A stretch of 64,000 nucleotides of DNA from Elizabethkingia bruuniana (GCF_002024805.1 NZ_CP014337.1:3224001-3288000); one strand, 5' to 3'; counted from the first letter of the stretch, positions 44,363 to 53,901 are shown. The notes: generated by a model from the sequence alone, not told the origin. Numbers and translations are program-made.

Positions 44363-46504
44363 TTATTTTTCATATTTATGATTGAAATGATTCCATAGAA
44401 TCCTGATTTCATGAAATTCAAATTCATCCGGTAATGCTTTCTTCCAGTCCGAAAGATTATCGAAAGCCTCTTCACGGTATTGATCTTCAAATATTCTAAT
44501 TCTTTTTCTGTCAAAGATTCGCTCCATATCGACAAGCCCTAATTCAGCCATCTTTGCAAGATGTCCATATACAGTAGACGTTACCAGCCCTCTTTCTTTA
44601 GCAATCTCACCCGGTGTTTTTCCTTCTTCAAATAGCTGAAAGGTGATAATATGTGTAGGCTTTTTCATCATTTTAGCCGAAGTATCCAATTCTTTTTCTT
44701 TATCAAACAAAGGAACATCCAGCAAATAAGATTCTTTCAGCCTGTCAATATATTCTTCCAGATCATCTATAAACGATTTCACTTCTTCATTATACGCCTT
44801 TAATCCTTTCACTCCTTTTGTCTCAGAGTAATAATCTTTTAATGGCAGTAAAAACTGTTCTGCCACGTTTGTATAAAAGAAATTTACAGCTCCTTTACAT
44901 TTCTCTTCAATCTCCAGCCATTTGATATTTCCGGCAATGAAACTTTTGGATTTTTGCTGAATAAACCTTTTAAATTTCTCAGATATACCGAAAAGCTTTT
45001 CGGTTTCTATTTTAAAAATCTGTGAAAGATTCTTCACTTTTTCCTGATCCAGCCCTTTAGCAGAAAGTGCAGATGCCATCCATGTAATTGCGGAGTCTTT
45101 CAGCCAGGCTGCATCTATTGTCATCTGAACCTTATGCAGCGTATAATCATATTTTTCCTGCTCCAGAATCTGCTCCAGAATATCATTGGCATTGGTTGAT
45201 TTTTGGAAATTTTCAATCCTGTGATCACTAAATATAACTTCCGGAGTTATTTTCGATTTCAGCACAATTCCTTCCAATGTACGACAGCGGCTAAGCGCCA
45301 CATATACCTGTCCGCTAGCAAAAGATTTACCTGCATCTATTATCACACGATCGAAAGTAAGTCCCTGGCTCTTATGTATTGTAACAGCCCAAGCCAGACG
45401 TATCGGATACTGCTCAAAACTACCCAATACTTCTTCCTTAATATTCTTTTCTTCGTCCAGAGAATATTTTTTCTGTTCCCAGGTTTCTTTCGTCAGCGTT
45501 ATTTCCTCTTCTGTACCATCCAGCACGGCTTTTATAACATCTTCATCGATATAGGAAATCTCAGCAAGTTTACCATTATAAAATTTCTTCTCCGGAGAAG
45601 TGTCATTCCTGATAAACATAATCTGAGCCCCTACTTTCAGCTCCAAAACTTCTTCATTGGGAAACTGGCTTTCGCTAAAGCTTCCTACAACGGCTGCTTT
45701 GTAGAATTTGGTTTTACCGCCTAGTTCAGACAGTCTTTTCTGGTTGATATTATCAGCTATCCGGTTATGCGAACACAGGTAGATGTATGCTTCATCTTTT
45801 GGTTCAAAATCCGGTTCGTATCGGGAATTTAATCTTTCAAAATCAAGACCACGGACATCAGCATCACGGACTGCATTCAAAATCTCAAGAAACTCTTCAT
45901 CCTGCTGACGGTAAACTTTCATGAGCTCAACCGTAACCAAAGGAACTTCCTGTAATGCTTTAGCCGAGAAGAAAAAAGGTGAGTTATAAAATCTGGATAA
46001 TATTCTTTCTGAATCATCTCTTACAACTGGTGGCAGCTGGTACAAATCTCCTATCAACAATAATTGTGCTCCTCCAAAAGGCAATTGATTTCTACGGACA
46101 TGTCTCAGCGAATGATCCATCATATCCAAAACATCAGCACGCAGCATTGAAACCTCATCGATAATAATCAGTTCAATCTCGCGAAACAGTTTTAGTTTGT
46201 CTTTTCTGTATTTAAAATGTGGGAAAAGATCGTTGATATTCATTGCCAGATTACGATCGATATGCTCTGTAGTGGGCACAAAAGTTCGTGGCGGAATTGT
46301 GAACAACGAATGTATAGTTACTCCTCCTGCATTAATAGCCGCAATACCTGTAGGTGCGACAACGATGTGTTTTTTGCGTGTGTTTTTTACAAAATTATTC
46401 AGAAAGGTAGTCTTACCTGTTCCTGCTTTACCTGTTAAAAAGACGCTTCTGTTTGTATGTTCAAGTAATTCGACGAGTGCCTCCAATGAATGAAAAAGTT
46501 TCAT
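44363..46504 (-). CDS. Pif1-like DNA helicase with C-terminal HTH domain
   Basis: 713 residues from the ATG at 46504 (a TTG one codon earlier is less likely). Walker A is FLTGKAGTGKTTFLN, then IAAINAGGVTIHSLF, DEVSMLRADVLD and AVTIHKSQGLTF, all Pif1/RecD2-type superfamily 1B motifs. The C-terminal third includes a helix-turn-helix around TPGEIAKERGLVTSTVYGHLAK (about residues 630-655) of the kind at the end of RecQ-like proteins. It probably unwinds DNA ends or G-quadruplexes; the HTH end may bind DNA. A TAnnTTTG element sits right against the ATG. Confidence 0.88.
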   Translation of the reverse strand: MKLFHSLEALVELLEHTNRSVFLTGKAGTGKTTFLNNFVKNTRKKHIVVAPTGIAAINAGGVTIHSLFTIPPRTFVPTTEHIDRNLAMNINDLFPHFKYRKDKLKLFREIELIIIDEVSMLRADVLDMMDHSLRHVRRNQLPFGGAQLLLIGDLYQLPPVVRDDSERILSRFYNSPFFFSAKALQEVPLVTVELMKVYRQQDEEFLEILNAVRDADVRGLDFERLNSRYEPDFEPKDEAYIYLCSHNRIADNINQKRLSELGGKTKFYKAAVVGSFSESQFPNEEVLELKVGAQIMFIRNDTSPEKKFYNGKLAEISYIDEDVIKAVLDGTEEEITLTKETWEQKKYSLDEEKNIKEEVLGSFEQYPIRLAWAVTIHKSQGLTFDRVIIDAGKSFASGQVYVALSRCRTLEGIVLKSKITPEVIFSDHRIENFQKSTNANDILEQILEQEKYDYTLHKVQMTIDAAWLKDSAITWMASALSAKGLDQEKVKNLSQIFKIETEKLFGISEKFKRFIQQKSKSFIAGNIKWLEIEEKCKGAVNFFYTNVAEQFLLPLKDYYSETKGVKGLKAYNEEVKSFIDDLEEYIDRLKESYLLDVPLFDKEKELDTSAKMMKKPTHIITFQLFEEGKTPGEIAKERGLVTSTVYGHLAKMAELGLVDMERIFDRKRIRIFEDQYREEAFDNLSDWKKALPDEFEFHEIRILWNHFNHKYEK

Positions 46505-46512
46505 CAAAGTTA
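46505..46512 (-). promoter_or_regulatory. TAnnTTTG abutting the Pif1-like helicase start
   Basis: The minus strand reads TAACTTTG immediately before the ATG at 46504. If functional, the transcript would begin inside the gene, so chance is a real alternative. Confidence 0.2.
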
Positions 46513-46559
46513 AGGCATAAAAAAGCGAAAAGCAATCTGATATTTAACAAGAAAACAAG

Positions 46560-47270
46560 CTATTGTTTTCTTCCGCTAATTCCAGAGGCACAACCAAAGA
46601 AATAATTTTCATAATGAATTTCAAATCCTTGCTTCTCAAATATTTCTTTAACTTTTTTGCTATTTTCAAATCTCTCAGTATAAACCCAAAGCATTTTATA
46701 ATCATTAGGGTTTCCCAGAAAAAGTTTTCCCAGTATTGGGATTATCCTCTTCAAATAAAGTTTATAAAAGCTATAAAGAATTTTATTATTTGGTTTTGAT
46801 ACCTCTACAAAGCTAAATACACCCCCAGGTTTCATTATTCTATATAATTCTTTAGAAAGAATTTCAAGTTGTTGTTGGTTAAATGTTTTCATTCCGTATG
46901 CACACGAAACGACATCATAGGCCTCTGAAGGAAGTGTATTTTCCAATACATCTTCGCAATATTGCTTAAAGTTCTGGTTAAATATCTTGCGAGATTTCTG
47001 TTCTGACTTCAGAACCATTTGCTCCGAAAAATCTAATGCCGAGAACGCCGCATTAGGAAATTTGTTTTTAAGATAACTCCAGTTCTCACCAAGCCCTGAT
47101 AGTAAATCTAAAACCTGCAGCGAATCTTTGGATGATTTTAACTTCTCTAAAAATTGTTTTCTCCATCGAATAGAAAACCCAAAGGATGTAATAAAATTCA
47201 TCCTCTCGTACGTATCCGACATTTGATTAAAAAGTTGTTTAACCCGCTCAGGTTTATAGATTTCCTCCAA
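46560..47270 (-). CDS. UbiE/MenG-like class I SAM-dependent methyltransferase
   Basis: 236 residues. Motif I is LQVLDLLSGLGENWSYL at about residues 56-72, followed by ALDFSEQMVLKSEQK. The opening YKPERVKQLFNQMSDTYERMNFITSFGFSIRWRKQFLEKL matches the UbiE/MenG family, which methylates quinone rings. Motif I carries S-G-L-G where GTGTG is usual, so either the substrate is different or activity is modified. It follows the gamma carbonic anhydrase gene by 11 bases. Confidence 0.8.
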   Translation of the reverse strand: MEEIYKPERVKQLFNQMSDTYERMNFITSFGFSIRWRKQFLEKLKSSKDSLQVLDLLSGLGENWSYLKNKFPNAAFSALDFSEQMVLKSEQKSRKIFNQNFKQYCEDVLENTLPSEAYDVVSCAYGMKTFNQQQLEILSKELYRIMKPGGVFSFVEVSKPNNKILYSFYKLYLKRIIPILGKLFLGNPNDYKMLWVYTERFENSKKVKEIFEKQGFEIHYENYFFGCASGISGRKQ

Positions 47271-47281
47271 TTAACAATAGC

Positions 47282-47806
47282 TTATTCTCCGCCTTCTTTA
47301 TACCAAGAAGAGTATTTAATATAGTTATTCGATATTCTGTGAATCTCTCCTTCCAGCAAGTCTACAGAAACCGATTTTATTCTTTTCGCTGGTACTCCGG
47401 CCCAGATTTCTCCGGCTTTAATATGTGTCCCTTGAGTAACAACTGCTCCGGCTGCAACAATCGAATTATTTTCTACGACACAATCGTCCATTACAATAGC
47501 CCCCATCCCAATAAGAACATTATCATGTACCTGACACCCGTGAACAATCGCATTATGGCCAATAGAAACGTTGTCTCCAATTATAGTTTCAGTCTTTTCG
47601 AAAGTACAGTGAATCATTGCATTATCTTGGATATTCACCTGATTACCGATTCTTATACTGTTTACATCTCCTCTAATAACTGCATTAAACCATACACTGC
47701 AGTCTTTCCCCATTTTAACATCACCAATTATCGTTGCAGTTTCTGCCAGATAAACATTCTCTCCAAACTCTGGTGTTTTCCCCAGTAATTCTTTTATTAA
47801 AGCCAT
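47282..47806 (-). CDS. Gamma-class carbonic anhydrase-like hexapeptide-repeat protein
   Basis: 174 residues of left-handed beta-helix (hexapeptide) repeats. Histidines that could hold zinc are at MIHCTFEKTET, SIGHNAIVHGCQVHDN, as in the YrdA/CaiE/gamma-CA family. The family is a homotrimer; some members hydrate CO2, others have unknown roles. It heads the run gamma-CA, methyltransferase, Pif1-like helicase. Confidence 0.88.
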   Translation of the reverse strand: MALIKELLGKTPEFGENVYLAETATIIGDVKMGKDCSVWFNAVIRGDVNSIRIGNQVNIQDNAMIHCTFEKTETIIGDNVSIGHNAIVHGCQVHDNVLIGMGAIVMDDCVVENNSIVAAGAVVTQGTHIKAGEIWAGVPAKRIKSVSVDLLEGEIHRISNNYIKYSSWYKEGGE

Positions 47807-47932
47807 AATTTATTTTTTATAAATAAAATCAATCGAAAGAATCGAATACCCGCAAACCTTTATCCATCAACAGTTTGAGCCTTTCACTGATTTTAAGTCC
47901 TGTTTAGATTTTTATTACCCACCAATTTACGA

Positions 47933-47940
47933 TATTTTTG
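47933..47940 (+). promoter_or_regulatory. Candidate -7 element for nfu
   Basis: TATTTTTG lies 23 bases before the ATG at 47964; no clear upstream TTG. Confidence 0.4.
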
Positions 47941-47963
47941 TATTCATTTTATTCAAAATAACA

Positions 47964-48842
47964 ATGTATCAAATCTTAATAGAACCTACTGAAAATCCAA
48001 AAGTCCTAAAGTTTGTCGCTGGACATACTTTAATTGAAGGCTCTTTGGAACTGGATAGAAACTCTGATATTTCAGAGATCCCTGTTGCACAGGAATTATT
48101 CAACTATCCGTTTATCACCCGTATCTTTATTACTGCTAATTTTATTGCGGTAGCTAAAGAAGATACTGTTGAGTGGGATGTTGTAGCTCAAAGCCTTAAA
48201 AATGTAATTGAAGATCAGTTACTGGCTTATCCAAAAATCTTTTTACCAAAGAAAAAAGAACAGTATACATTATATGCTGAGATGACTCCAAATCCTGCGG
48301 TAATGAAGTTTGTTTCCAACAAAATTTTACTGGAAGGCTTTCTGGAAGTACGCACACCTGAAGAGGCTACAGATATTCCTTTAGCTAAAACAGTCTTTGA
48401 AAAACTGGATTACGTAAAGGAAATTTTCATCAGTGATAACTTTGTAGCACTTACCAAAACGGATAATGTACAATGGCATGAGGTAATGATGGATGCACGT
48501 GGCTTTATTGCAGATTACCTTCAGAACGGTAACCCTATCAGCAATGTTCCTGCACATCAGCATGAAAATCCGGTACAAAAAATCATTAACCGTGATTATA
48601 CTGACGATGAACAAAAAATCAGTGATATCCTAAATGAATATGTATCTCCTGCAGTAGAAAATGATGGTGGAAAAATTTCTTTAATTGAATATGATAAAGA
48701 AAGCAAAACTGCAAGAATGTTATTACAGGGAGCATGTAGCGGCTGTCCTTCTTCTACAGCAACATTGAAAAACGGTATTGAAGGAATTCTGAAACAATTT
48801 GTTCCTGAGCTTGTGAACAATGTTGAAGCTGTTAACGGATAA
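47964..48842 (+). CDS. Nfu-type Fe-S cluster carrier with duplicated N-terminal domain
   Basis: 292 residues. Two tandem Nfu N-terminal domains occur at about 1-88 and 103-192; each shows an E-x-x-x-N-P-x-V-x-K-F-V opening (YQILIEPTENPKVLKFV and YTLYAEMTPNPAVMKFV). The C-terminal NifU domain (about 212-290) has the cluster site GACSGCPSSTATL. The protein delivers [4Fe-4S] clusters to target enzymes. It begins a plus-strand pair with hemH, linking iron-sulfur and haem biogenesis. Confidence 0.9.
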   Translation: MYQILIEPTENPKVLKFVAGHTLIEGSLELDRNSDISEIPVAQELFNYPFITRIFITANFIAVAKEDTVEWDVVAQSLKNVIEDQLLAYPKIFLPKKKEQYTLYAEMTPNPAVMKFVSNKILLEGFLEVRTPEEATDIPLAKTVFEKLDYVKEIFISDNFVALTKTDNVQWHEVMMDARGFIADYLQNGNPISNVPAHQHENPVQKIINRDYTDDEQKISDILNEYVSPAVENDGGKISLIEYDKESKTARMLLQGACSGCPSSTATLKNGIEGILKQFVPELVNNVEAVNG

Positions 48843-48875
48843 TTCTCTATTACAAACACCAATAATAAAAAACTT

Positions 48876-49907
48876 GTGAGTAACCCTCAGACTTCAAATA
48901 TTAAAAAAGGAATTTTACTGGTTAACCTTGGTTCTCCCAAATCCACATCCGTAAAAGATGTAACAGAATATCTTGATGAATTTCTGATGGATGAAAGGGT
49001 AATTGATACCAGATGGCTGTTCAGATCTCTATTGGTACAAGGAATTATTCTGAAAACCCGTCCAAAAAAGTCCGCAGAAGCTTACAAAACAGTCTGGACC
49101 GATCAAGGGTCACCGTTGATTGTAATCTCAGAACAGATACAAAAAAAACTTCAGCAGGTAGTAGATGTTCCTGTAGCATTGGGGATGCGTTACGCACAAC
49201 CCTCTATTGAAAAAGGAATTCAGGATCTTGTAGATAAAGGAGTAAACGAAATCATTCTTTTCCCTTTATATCCACAATATGCTATGAGTACTACCGAAAC
49301 CGTTAGTGTAAAAGCTGAAGAGGTAAGAAAGAAAAAATTCCCTGATGTAAAGATTAAGTATGTAAAACCTTTTTACAACCGCGATATTTACATTGATGCT
49401 CTTGCTGGCAGTATCAGAAAGCAATTGCCTGAGAAGTTTGATAAACTTCAGTTTTCTTATCATGGTGTACCTGAAAGACATATTTATAAAACAGATCCTA
49501 CAAAAACCTGTAATCTGGAGAACTGCAGAGCTGAAGGACCTCATCATTTCAATGAATACTGCTATCTGAATCATTGCTATGAAACGACCCGTTTAGTCCG
49601 TGAAAAATTAGGATTAGCTGAGGACAAAGTAATCCTTACTTTCCAGTCACGATTGGGAAAAGATCCATGGATTCAGCCTTATACAGATGCTACTTTGGAA
49701 AGTCTTCCTAAGCAGGGAGTAAAAGATTTAGCTGTTGTATGTCCGGCTTTTGTTTCAGACTGCCTGGAGACGCTTGAAGAAATTTCTGAAGAAGGAAAAG
49801 AAATCTTCGAACATGCCGGCGGAAAATCCTTCTCCTATATTCCTTGTTTAAATGACAATGATGAATGGATACAGGTCATGAAAAAACTCTGTGAAGAATT
49901 ATATTAA
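48876..49907 (+). CDS. hemH: Ferrochelatase
   Basis: 343 residues from a GTG start. It shows the family features: KKGILLVNLGSPKS at the start, catalytic His in QFSYHGVPERHIY (about residue 193) and the FVSDCLETLEEISEEGKE segment with conserved glutamates. CxxxC-type cysteines (TKTCNLENCRAEGPH) lie near the active site. It inserts Fe2+ into protoporphyrin IX. It follows nfu by 33 bases. Confidence 0.95.
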   Translation: MSNPQTSNIKKGILLVNLGSPKSTSVKDVTEYLDEFLMDERVIDTRWLFRSLLVQGIILKTRPKKSAEAYKTVWTDQGSPLIVISEQIQKKLQQVVDVPVALGMRYAQPSIEKGIQDLVDKGVNEIILFPLYPQYAMSTTETVSVKAEEVRKKKFPDVKIKYVKPFYNRDIYIDALAGSIRKQLPEKFDKLQFSYHGVPERHIYKTDPTKTCNLENCRAEGPHHFNEYCYLNHCYETTRLVREKLGLAEDKVILTFQSRLGKDPWIQPYTDATLESLPKQGVKDLAVVCPAFVSDCLETLEEISEEGKEIFEHAGGKSFSYIPCLNDNDEWIQVMKKLCEELY

Positions 49908-49920
49908 TATAAATTGTTGA

Positions 49921-49951
49921 AAAAATACCTGAATTATCCTCAGGTATTTTT
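49921..49951. terminator. Bidirectional terminator between hemH and the M24 gene
   Basis: 12-bp stem AAAAATACCTGA with its complement, seven-base loop, U-rich on both exits. Confidence 0.85.
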
Positions 49952-49960
49952 TTATTTAGC

Positions 49961-51229
49961 CTAATAATCTGCCCGCATTAGAAATGTCGAATTAGAATTA
50001 AGCTCTATTCCTTTATCTCTCCCTACAATCACAGTTCCTCCGATATTGGCAAGATAATTTCCAAAGGCACAATTAGGTTCAAATGCAAAGCACATCCCTT
50101 CCCGAAGAACGATATTACGTCCTGGATTTGGCAGCCTTCCTACATTACCATAATTACCAGCTTGCTGAAGAGATTCGATTCCCGGCGCCGTACCAAAACC
50201 AATAGGTCCGTAAGGATTAATACTGTGAATAAGCGGATGCACATGCCACCCTTTAGCAGCCAATAAAGGTTTCTCCATCGCATCGATTACTTCTCCGAAA
50301 GTAACACCTTCTTTTAGGTTTTCTACACCTATTTCATAACATTCCCGGGCTACCTCAGCTGCCCTCTCTATATCCGGATGAACTTTCCCAACTGCAACTG
50401 CAGCCTGGTGCTGAGTTTCGTACATACCATATAGTGCAAATATCTCAGACAGTACAATATCTCCTTCCTGTATAATTCTTGGAGCCTGCGAACGGTATTG
50501 CCACGCTGGTGGGCCCCATCCAAAATATTCAGCCCCTGAACCTAACAAAATTTCTGCGGTAAAACCTCCCATAGAAATACAGGTTGCTGTAATGACTGCG
50601 GCAACTTCAGCCTCGCTTACTCCCGGCTTTATTGTTTTTCGCATTGCCTCACTCATTTCTTCACCTATATGTGCAGCATATCTTATCAACGAAAGTTCTT
50701 CTTCACTTTTCACGGATGCAAGTTTGAAAAAATCTAAGAATACCGGTTTTAATACTGCTTTAGGAAAAACCGCTGTTATACCTTTCCATGTACGGTGTGG
50801 TAATGCTCCGTCAAAATAAAATGGCGGATATGGCTCTAATCCTATAATACCAATTTGTGGAGCTTCACCAAGTCCAATATTCTTCAATACCTGTCCGATA
50901 TATTCTCCGGTTTTGCCTACATAAATCTGTTCAGGGGATATCCACTGCTGGTCCCCACGCGACATGGCCTGCATATGATCTGCTATCATCATGGGTGCGA
51001 AAGTTACAACTACTGGTTTTTCTTCCTTATGAAATATTACAACTGACCCCAGGCGATCGTTTGTAAAATAATGATCAATACAAAAAGGTGCCGGAGCCGC
51101 AGACTCGCGATCTCCATAAATAATCAGTGTATCCAGATTATTATTTTTCATAATTTTTCTCGCCAGCTGCCAGCGGCGATCACGTTCTGCAAAAGATAAA
51201 GGTGTAGGAATTGACATTGTTGTTCTCAT
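49961..51229 (-). CDS. M24-fold (creatinase/prolidase-like) protein lacking metal ligands
   Basis: 422 residues with an N-terminal creatinase-like domain (about 1-160) and an M24 pita-bread domain (about 170-420). In active M24 peptidases five residues (D, D, H, E, E) bind two metals. Here the matching segments read GDIVLSEIFALYGMYETQHQ (both Asp replaced), no His at the usual GHGIG site (IHSINPYGPIG), and ANIGGTVIV where riEd-t-v normally lies. It should not be a metallopeptidase; a metal-free creatinase-type hydrolase is more likely. It is divergent from an AraC regulator. Confidence 0.8.
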   Translation of the reverse strand: MRTTMSIPTPLSFAERDRRWQLARKIMKNNNLDTLIIYGDRESAAPAPFCIDHYFTNDRLGSVVIFHKEEKPVVVTFAPMMIADHMQAMSRGDQQWISPEQIYVGKTGEYIGQVLKNIGLGEAPQIGIIGLEPYPPFYFDGALPHRTWKGITAVFPKAVLKPVFLDFFKLASVKSEEELSLIRYAAHIGEEMSEAMRKTIKPGVSEAEVAAVITATCISMGGFTAEILLGSGAEYFGWGPPAWQYRSQAPRIIQEGDIVLSEIFALYGMYETQHQAAVAVGKVHPDIERAAEVARECYEIGVENLKEGVTFGEVIDAMEKPLLAAKGWHVHPLIHSINPYGPIGFGTAPGIESLQQAGNYGNVGRLPNPGRNIVLREGMCFAFEPNCAFGNYLANIGGTVIVGRDKGIELNSNSTFLMRADY

Positions 51230-51296
51230 AATTTTATACTTGAATTAATAAGAACAAAGTACGTTGCATAAACACAGAGAACTATTGCTCATTACT

Positions 51297-51365
51297 TTGC
51301 AATAACATGCAATATGTTTGTATTTCTACTTTTAGCAGCATAATTAGTCATACATTGCATACAAT
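51297..51365 (+). promoter_or_regulatory. Palindromic operator region between the M24 and AraC genes
   Basis: TTGCAATAACATGCAA (51297-51312) and ATTGCATACAAT (51354-51365, touching the AraC ATG) are dyads. TATGTTTG at 51313-51320 is a TAnnTTTG element. They fit binding by the AraC protein. Confidence 0.45.
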
Positions 51366-52247
51366 ATGTACGACAAGACACAGATTGACAATTACAACAT
51401 TCCTTTTGTTGCATCGGAATTCGGAATTAAAACTATTACAGGAATAGCTATAAACAAATCTCCTGATGATGTACGAAAGCACCTGACAAAACATCCACAT
51501 TTTGTAGATGGTTTTATCTGTGCAATATGCATACAGGGGGAAGCCAGGCTAAGAATAAATTTTCAGGAACAGGAGTTAAATCCGGGTACTATTATGATTA
51601 TTCTGCCTGACACAATGCTGGAGCCTTTAAATATTTCAAATGATTTGCATATTGACACCTTATTTTTCTCTTATGAACTGATGTCGGATGAACCTCTGAT
51701 AAATGAGTTTGATATTTTTCAAAAAATCAGATCTTTTCCATGCATAAAACCAAAAGAGGCAGATATTGAAATCTTCAAAGATTATCATTCTTTTATAAGC
51801 AAATTGTTCTTCAGAGATAACGATCCTGATAAATATAAAAAACTAAGGTATCTGGTTCTGGCCTTGGTAAATGAAATTAAATCAGTATACACCTCTGAAC
51901 AGCCATCGGGTAAGGCATATCAAAAACCTGAATCATTAGCAGACCGTTTTCTAAAGCTACTTTTCATGTACTATAAACAAGAACGCAGCGTTAATTTTTA
52001 TGCAGATAAAATATGCTTAACACCCAGATATTTTACTACTGAAATTAGAAAAAGTACCGGAAAACCTGCTCTTATATGGATCAATGAAGTCGTTACTGCA
52101 CATGCCAAATCATTGCTGATTACTCAAAAGAGAACGGTCACAGAAATCGCAGAAGAGCTAAATTTCACCGATGCATCCATGTTTTGTAGATTCTTTAAGC
52201 GGCATACAGGTCTTACCCCCTCAGAATACAGGCAGACTATTCGTTAA
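51366..52247 (+). CDS. AraC-family transcriptional regulator
   Basis: 293 residues. The N-terminal ligand domain (about 1-180) is cupin-like. The C-terminal AraC double helix-turn-helix (about 195-293) shows FYADKICLTPRYFTTEIRKSTG and RTVTEIAEELNFTDASMFCRFFKRHTGLTPSEYRQ. It is divergent from the M24-fold gene and most likely controls it; dyads in the 136-base intergenic region support this. Confidence 0.92.
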   Translation: MYDKTQIDNYNIPFVASEFGIKTITGIAINKSPDDVRKHLTKHPHFVDGFICAICIQGEARLRINFQEQELNPGTIMIILPDTMLEPLNISNDLHIDTLFFSYELMSDEPLINEFDIFQKIRSFPCIKPKEADIEIFKDYHSFISKLFFRDNDPDKYKKLRYLVLALVNEIKSVYTSEQPSGKAYQKPESLADRFLKLLFMYYKQERSVNFYADKICLTPRYFTTEIRKSTGKPALIWINEVVTAHAKSLLITQKRTVTEIAEELNFTDASMFCRFFKRHTGLTPSEYRQTIR

Positions 52248-52279
52248 TAAATGCACTACAGCATTATTTTTCCACAGGA

Positions 52280-53089
52280 CTATGGATAACTAATTTTATA
52301 ATTGAGCTCTACAGGATTATTTGTTTCTCTTATTTGTTTCTGCTCGGATAAAGTCATGTCTTTATAATCAATTGGCAGTACATTACCATGTTCATCAACT
52401 ACTCTTAGTTTCGATTGTCCGGCTTTATATTCTTTGAAAGGATCATTGTAATAATCTTTTGCCAGTTTCTGAAACTGTGCCCATGTCAAGATAAGACCTT
52501 TTCCTCTTTGGAAAAGTTGTCTTCCACTTTTTTTAATTTCTGTAAGTGCAAACTGGTAATCTTTCTTTTCATCTTCTATTTTTACAATAAGTCCGGGAAG
52601 ACCACTAAAGACATGTGGTCCGTCTAAAATCGGAATTTCTGTTGCGAACCATGCCGTCCAGTTCCTGCCTCCATAATTGGTAGTAGCTTTTTGCACAGCA
52701 AATTCTCCTGCTTTGTCTTTATCAGGCAATATCTTCCACAGTAGATTTTCTTTTATTGGGATGGCATAAAGCTCTCTTGCATTCTGCACATTTTTAAAGG
52801 TTTCTTTCGTTTTCAGATTTTTAGAGATATATAGCTGATTCCCAAATCCTGTATCAAACCATGTCCATCTTCCTGTATTTGAAAAAATCGAATCAGTTTC
52901 TTTTTGCTTATCGGTTCTGAAAACTGATTGCTTATCCATAACATCCAGATTCATTTTCAGAGTTATGATACTATCTTTATCCGGATTGCCCTTGTATTTG
53001 ACTTCATAAACAAACGTTCTGAGTTGGGCGGAAATACTCAGAAACAATACAGAAAAAGATAGTAATAATAGTTTTTTAATGGTCATCAT
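52280..53089 (-). CDS. GLPGLI family exported protein
   Basis: 269 residues with a signal peptide ending ISAQ. The family signature is near residue 175, here as HVFSGLPGLIVKI, and RNWTAWFATEIPILDGP precedes it. GLPGLI proteins are a Bacteroidetes family, beta-rich and of unknown function, commonly in paralogous sets. It follows a second GLPGLI gene by four bases and shares its order of conserved blocks. Confidence 0.9.
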   Translation of the reverse strand: MMTIKKLLLLSFSVLFLSISAQLRTFVYEVKYKGNPDKDSIITLKMNLDVMDKQSVFRTDKQKETDSIFSNTGRWTWFDTGFGNQLYISKNLKTKETFKNVQNARELYAIPIKENLLWKILPDKDKAGEFAVQKATTNYGGRNWTAWFATEIPILDGPHVFSGLPGLIVKIEDEKKDYQFALTEIKKSGRQLFQRGKGLILTWAQFQKLAKDYYNDPFKEYKAGQSKLRVVDEHGNVLPIDYKDMTLSEQKQIRETNNPVELNYKISYP

Positions 53090-53093
53090 ATTT

Positions 53094-53901
53094 TTATTTG
53101 TAATCGTTTTTATAATTGAGCTCTATAGGATTATTCGTTTCTCTTATGTTTTTTTGTACCCCGGGAGTCATTTCGCTATAAGTTGCTTTTACAGGATTTC
53201 CAAAGCCATCATCTTTCCAAACTCCAACCCCTTTTGACTTTATTTCTGCATACGGATCGTTATAATAATCCATCATTAGTTTTTTAAATGTTGGATAACT
53301 CATCTCCAGCCCTCTTTTTCTAAAAAAGAGATTTCCTTTATTCTTTCTTATAGCCTTTAGTGTAAAATCGTAATCACCTTTGTTATCTTTTACCTTTACT
53401 ATTAATCCTGGTAATCCATTAAAAACATATGGACCCTCTGGAATCGGAATTTCAGTGGTAAACCATGCTGCCCAGTTTCTTCCACCATAGTTAACCTCAG
53501 CTTTCTGTACTTCAAAATCTCCGATTTTATCCTTATCTGGTAGAATTTTCCAGTTCATTTTCTCGTCTACTTTTACATAATAATAGTCTCTAAGATGAGT
53601 CTTATAGCTTTTTTTAATCTCATTTACATTGAGATTTTTCATAACATAAATCTGACTTTCCATATTAGACCCCATACCAAAGCCATACTTACCACTTGAC
53701 AGAAGAGAGTCAGACATCCTTTCATCTTCAGTCCTGAAAACAGATTGCTGGTTTACAATATCAAGTGTAAATGTTTCTTTCTTTTTGTCATCCTTCTTAT
53801 CACTGTATCTGTAATCCAGTTGATAAACAAAGGTTTTATTCTGTGCGAAGAGGCATAGCGTTGCCAAAACAAGAAGAAATCCTGATAGTCTTTTTTTTCA
53901 T
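53094..53901 (-). CDS. GLPGLI family protein with frameshifted signal peptide
   Basis: The mature part (257 residues readable from a TTG at 53867) carries the GLPGLI signature as YVFNGLPGLIVKV. The signal peptide is in the same frame (AGACTATCAGGATTT... giving RLSGFLLVLATLCLFAQ), but its ATG at 53899-53901 is followed by eight A residues, one too many. Reading from that ATG ends early at a stop. With seven A it would be MKKRLSGFLL..., a good signal. The gene is therefore off, slips, or is a sequencing error at an A-tract. It precedes the intact GLPGLI gene. Confidence 0.8.

Noticed and set aside
45203-45724. 173-codon open frame antisense to the Pif1-like helicase
   Set aside because: Shadow rich in Phe and Cys; no homology recognised and the helicase frame is certain.
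46505-46512. Firm promoter for the Pif1-like helicase
   Set aside because: The TAnnTTTG match touches the ATG and would start transcription inside the gene; read-through from the methyltransferase gene 55 bases upstream is more likely.
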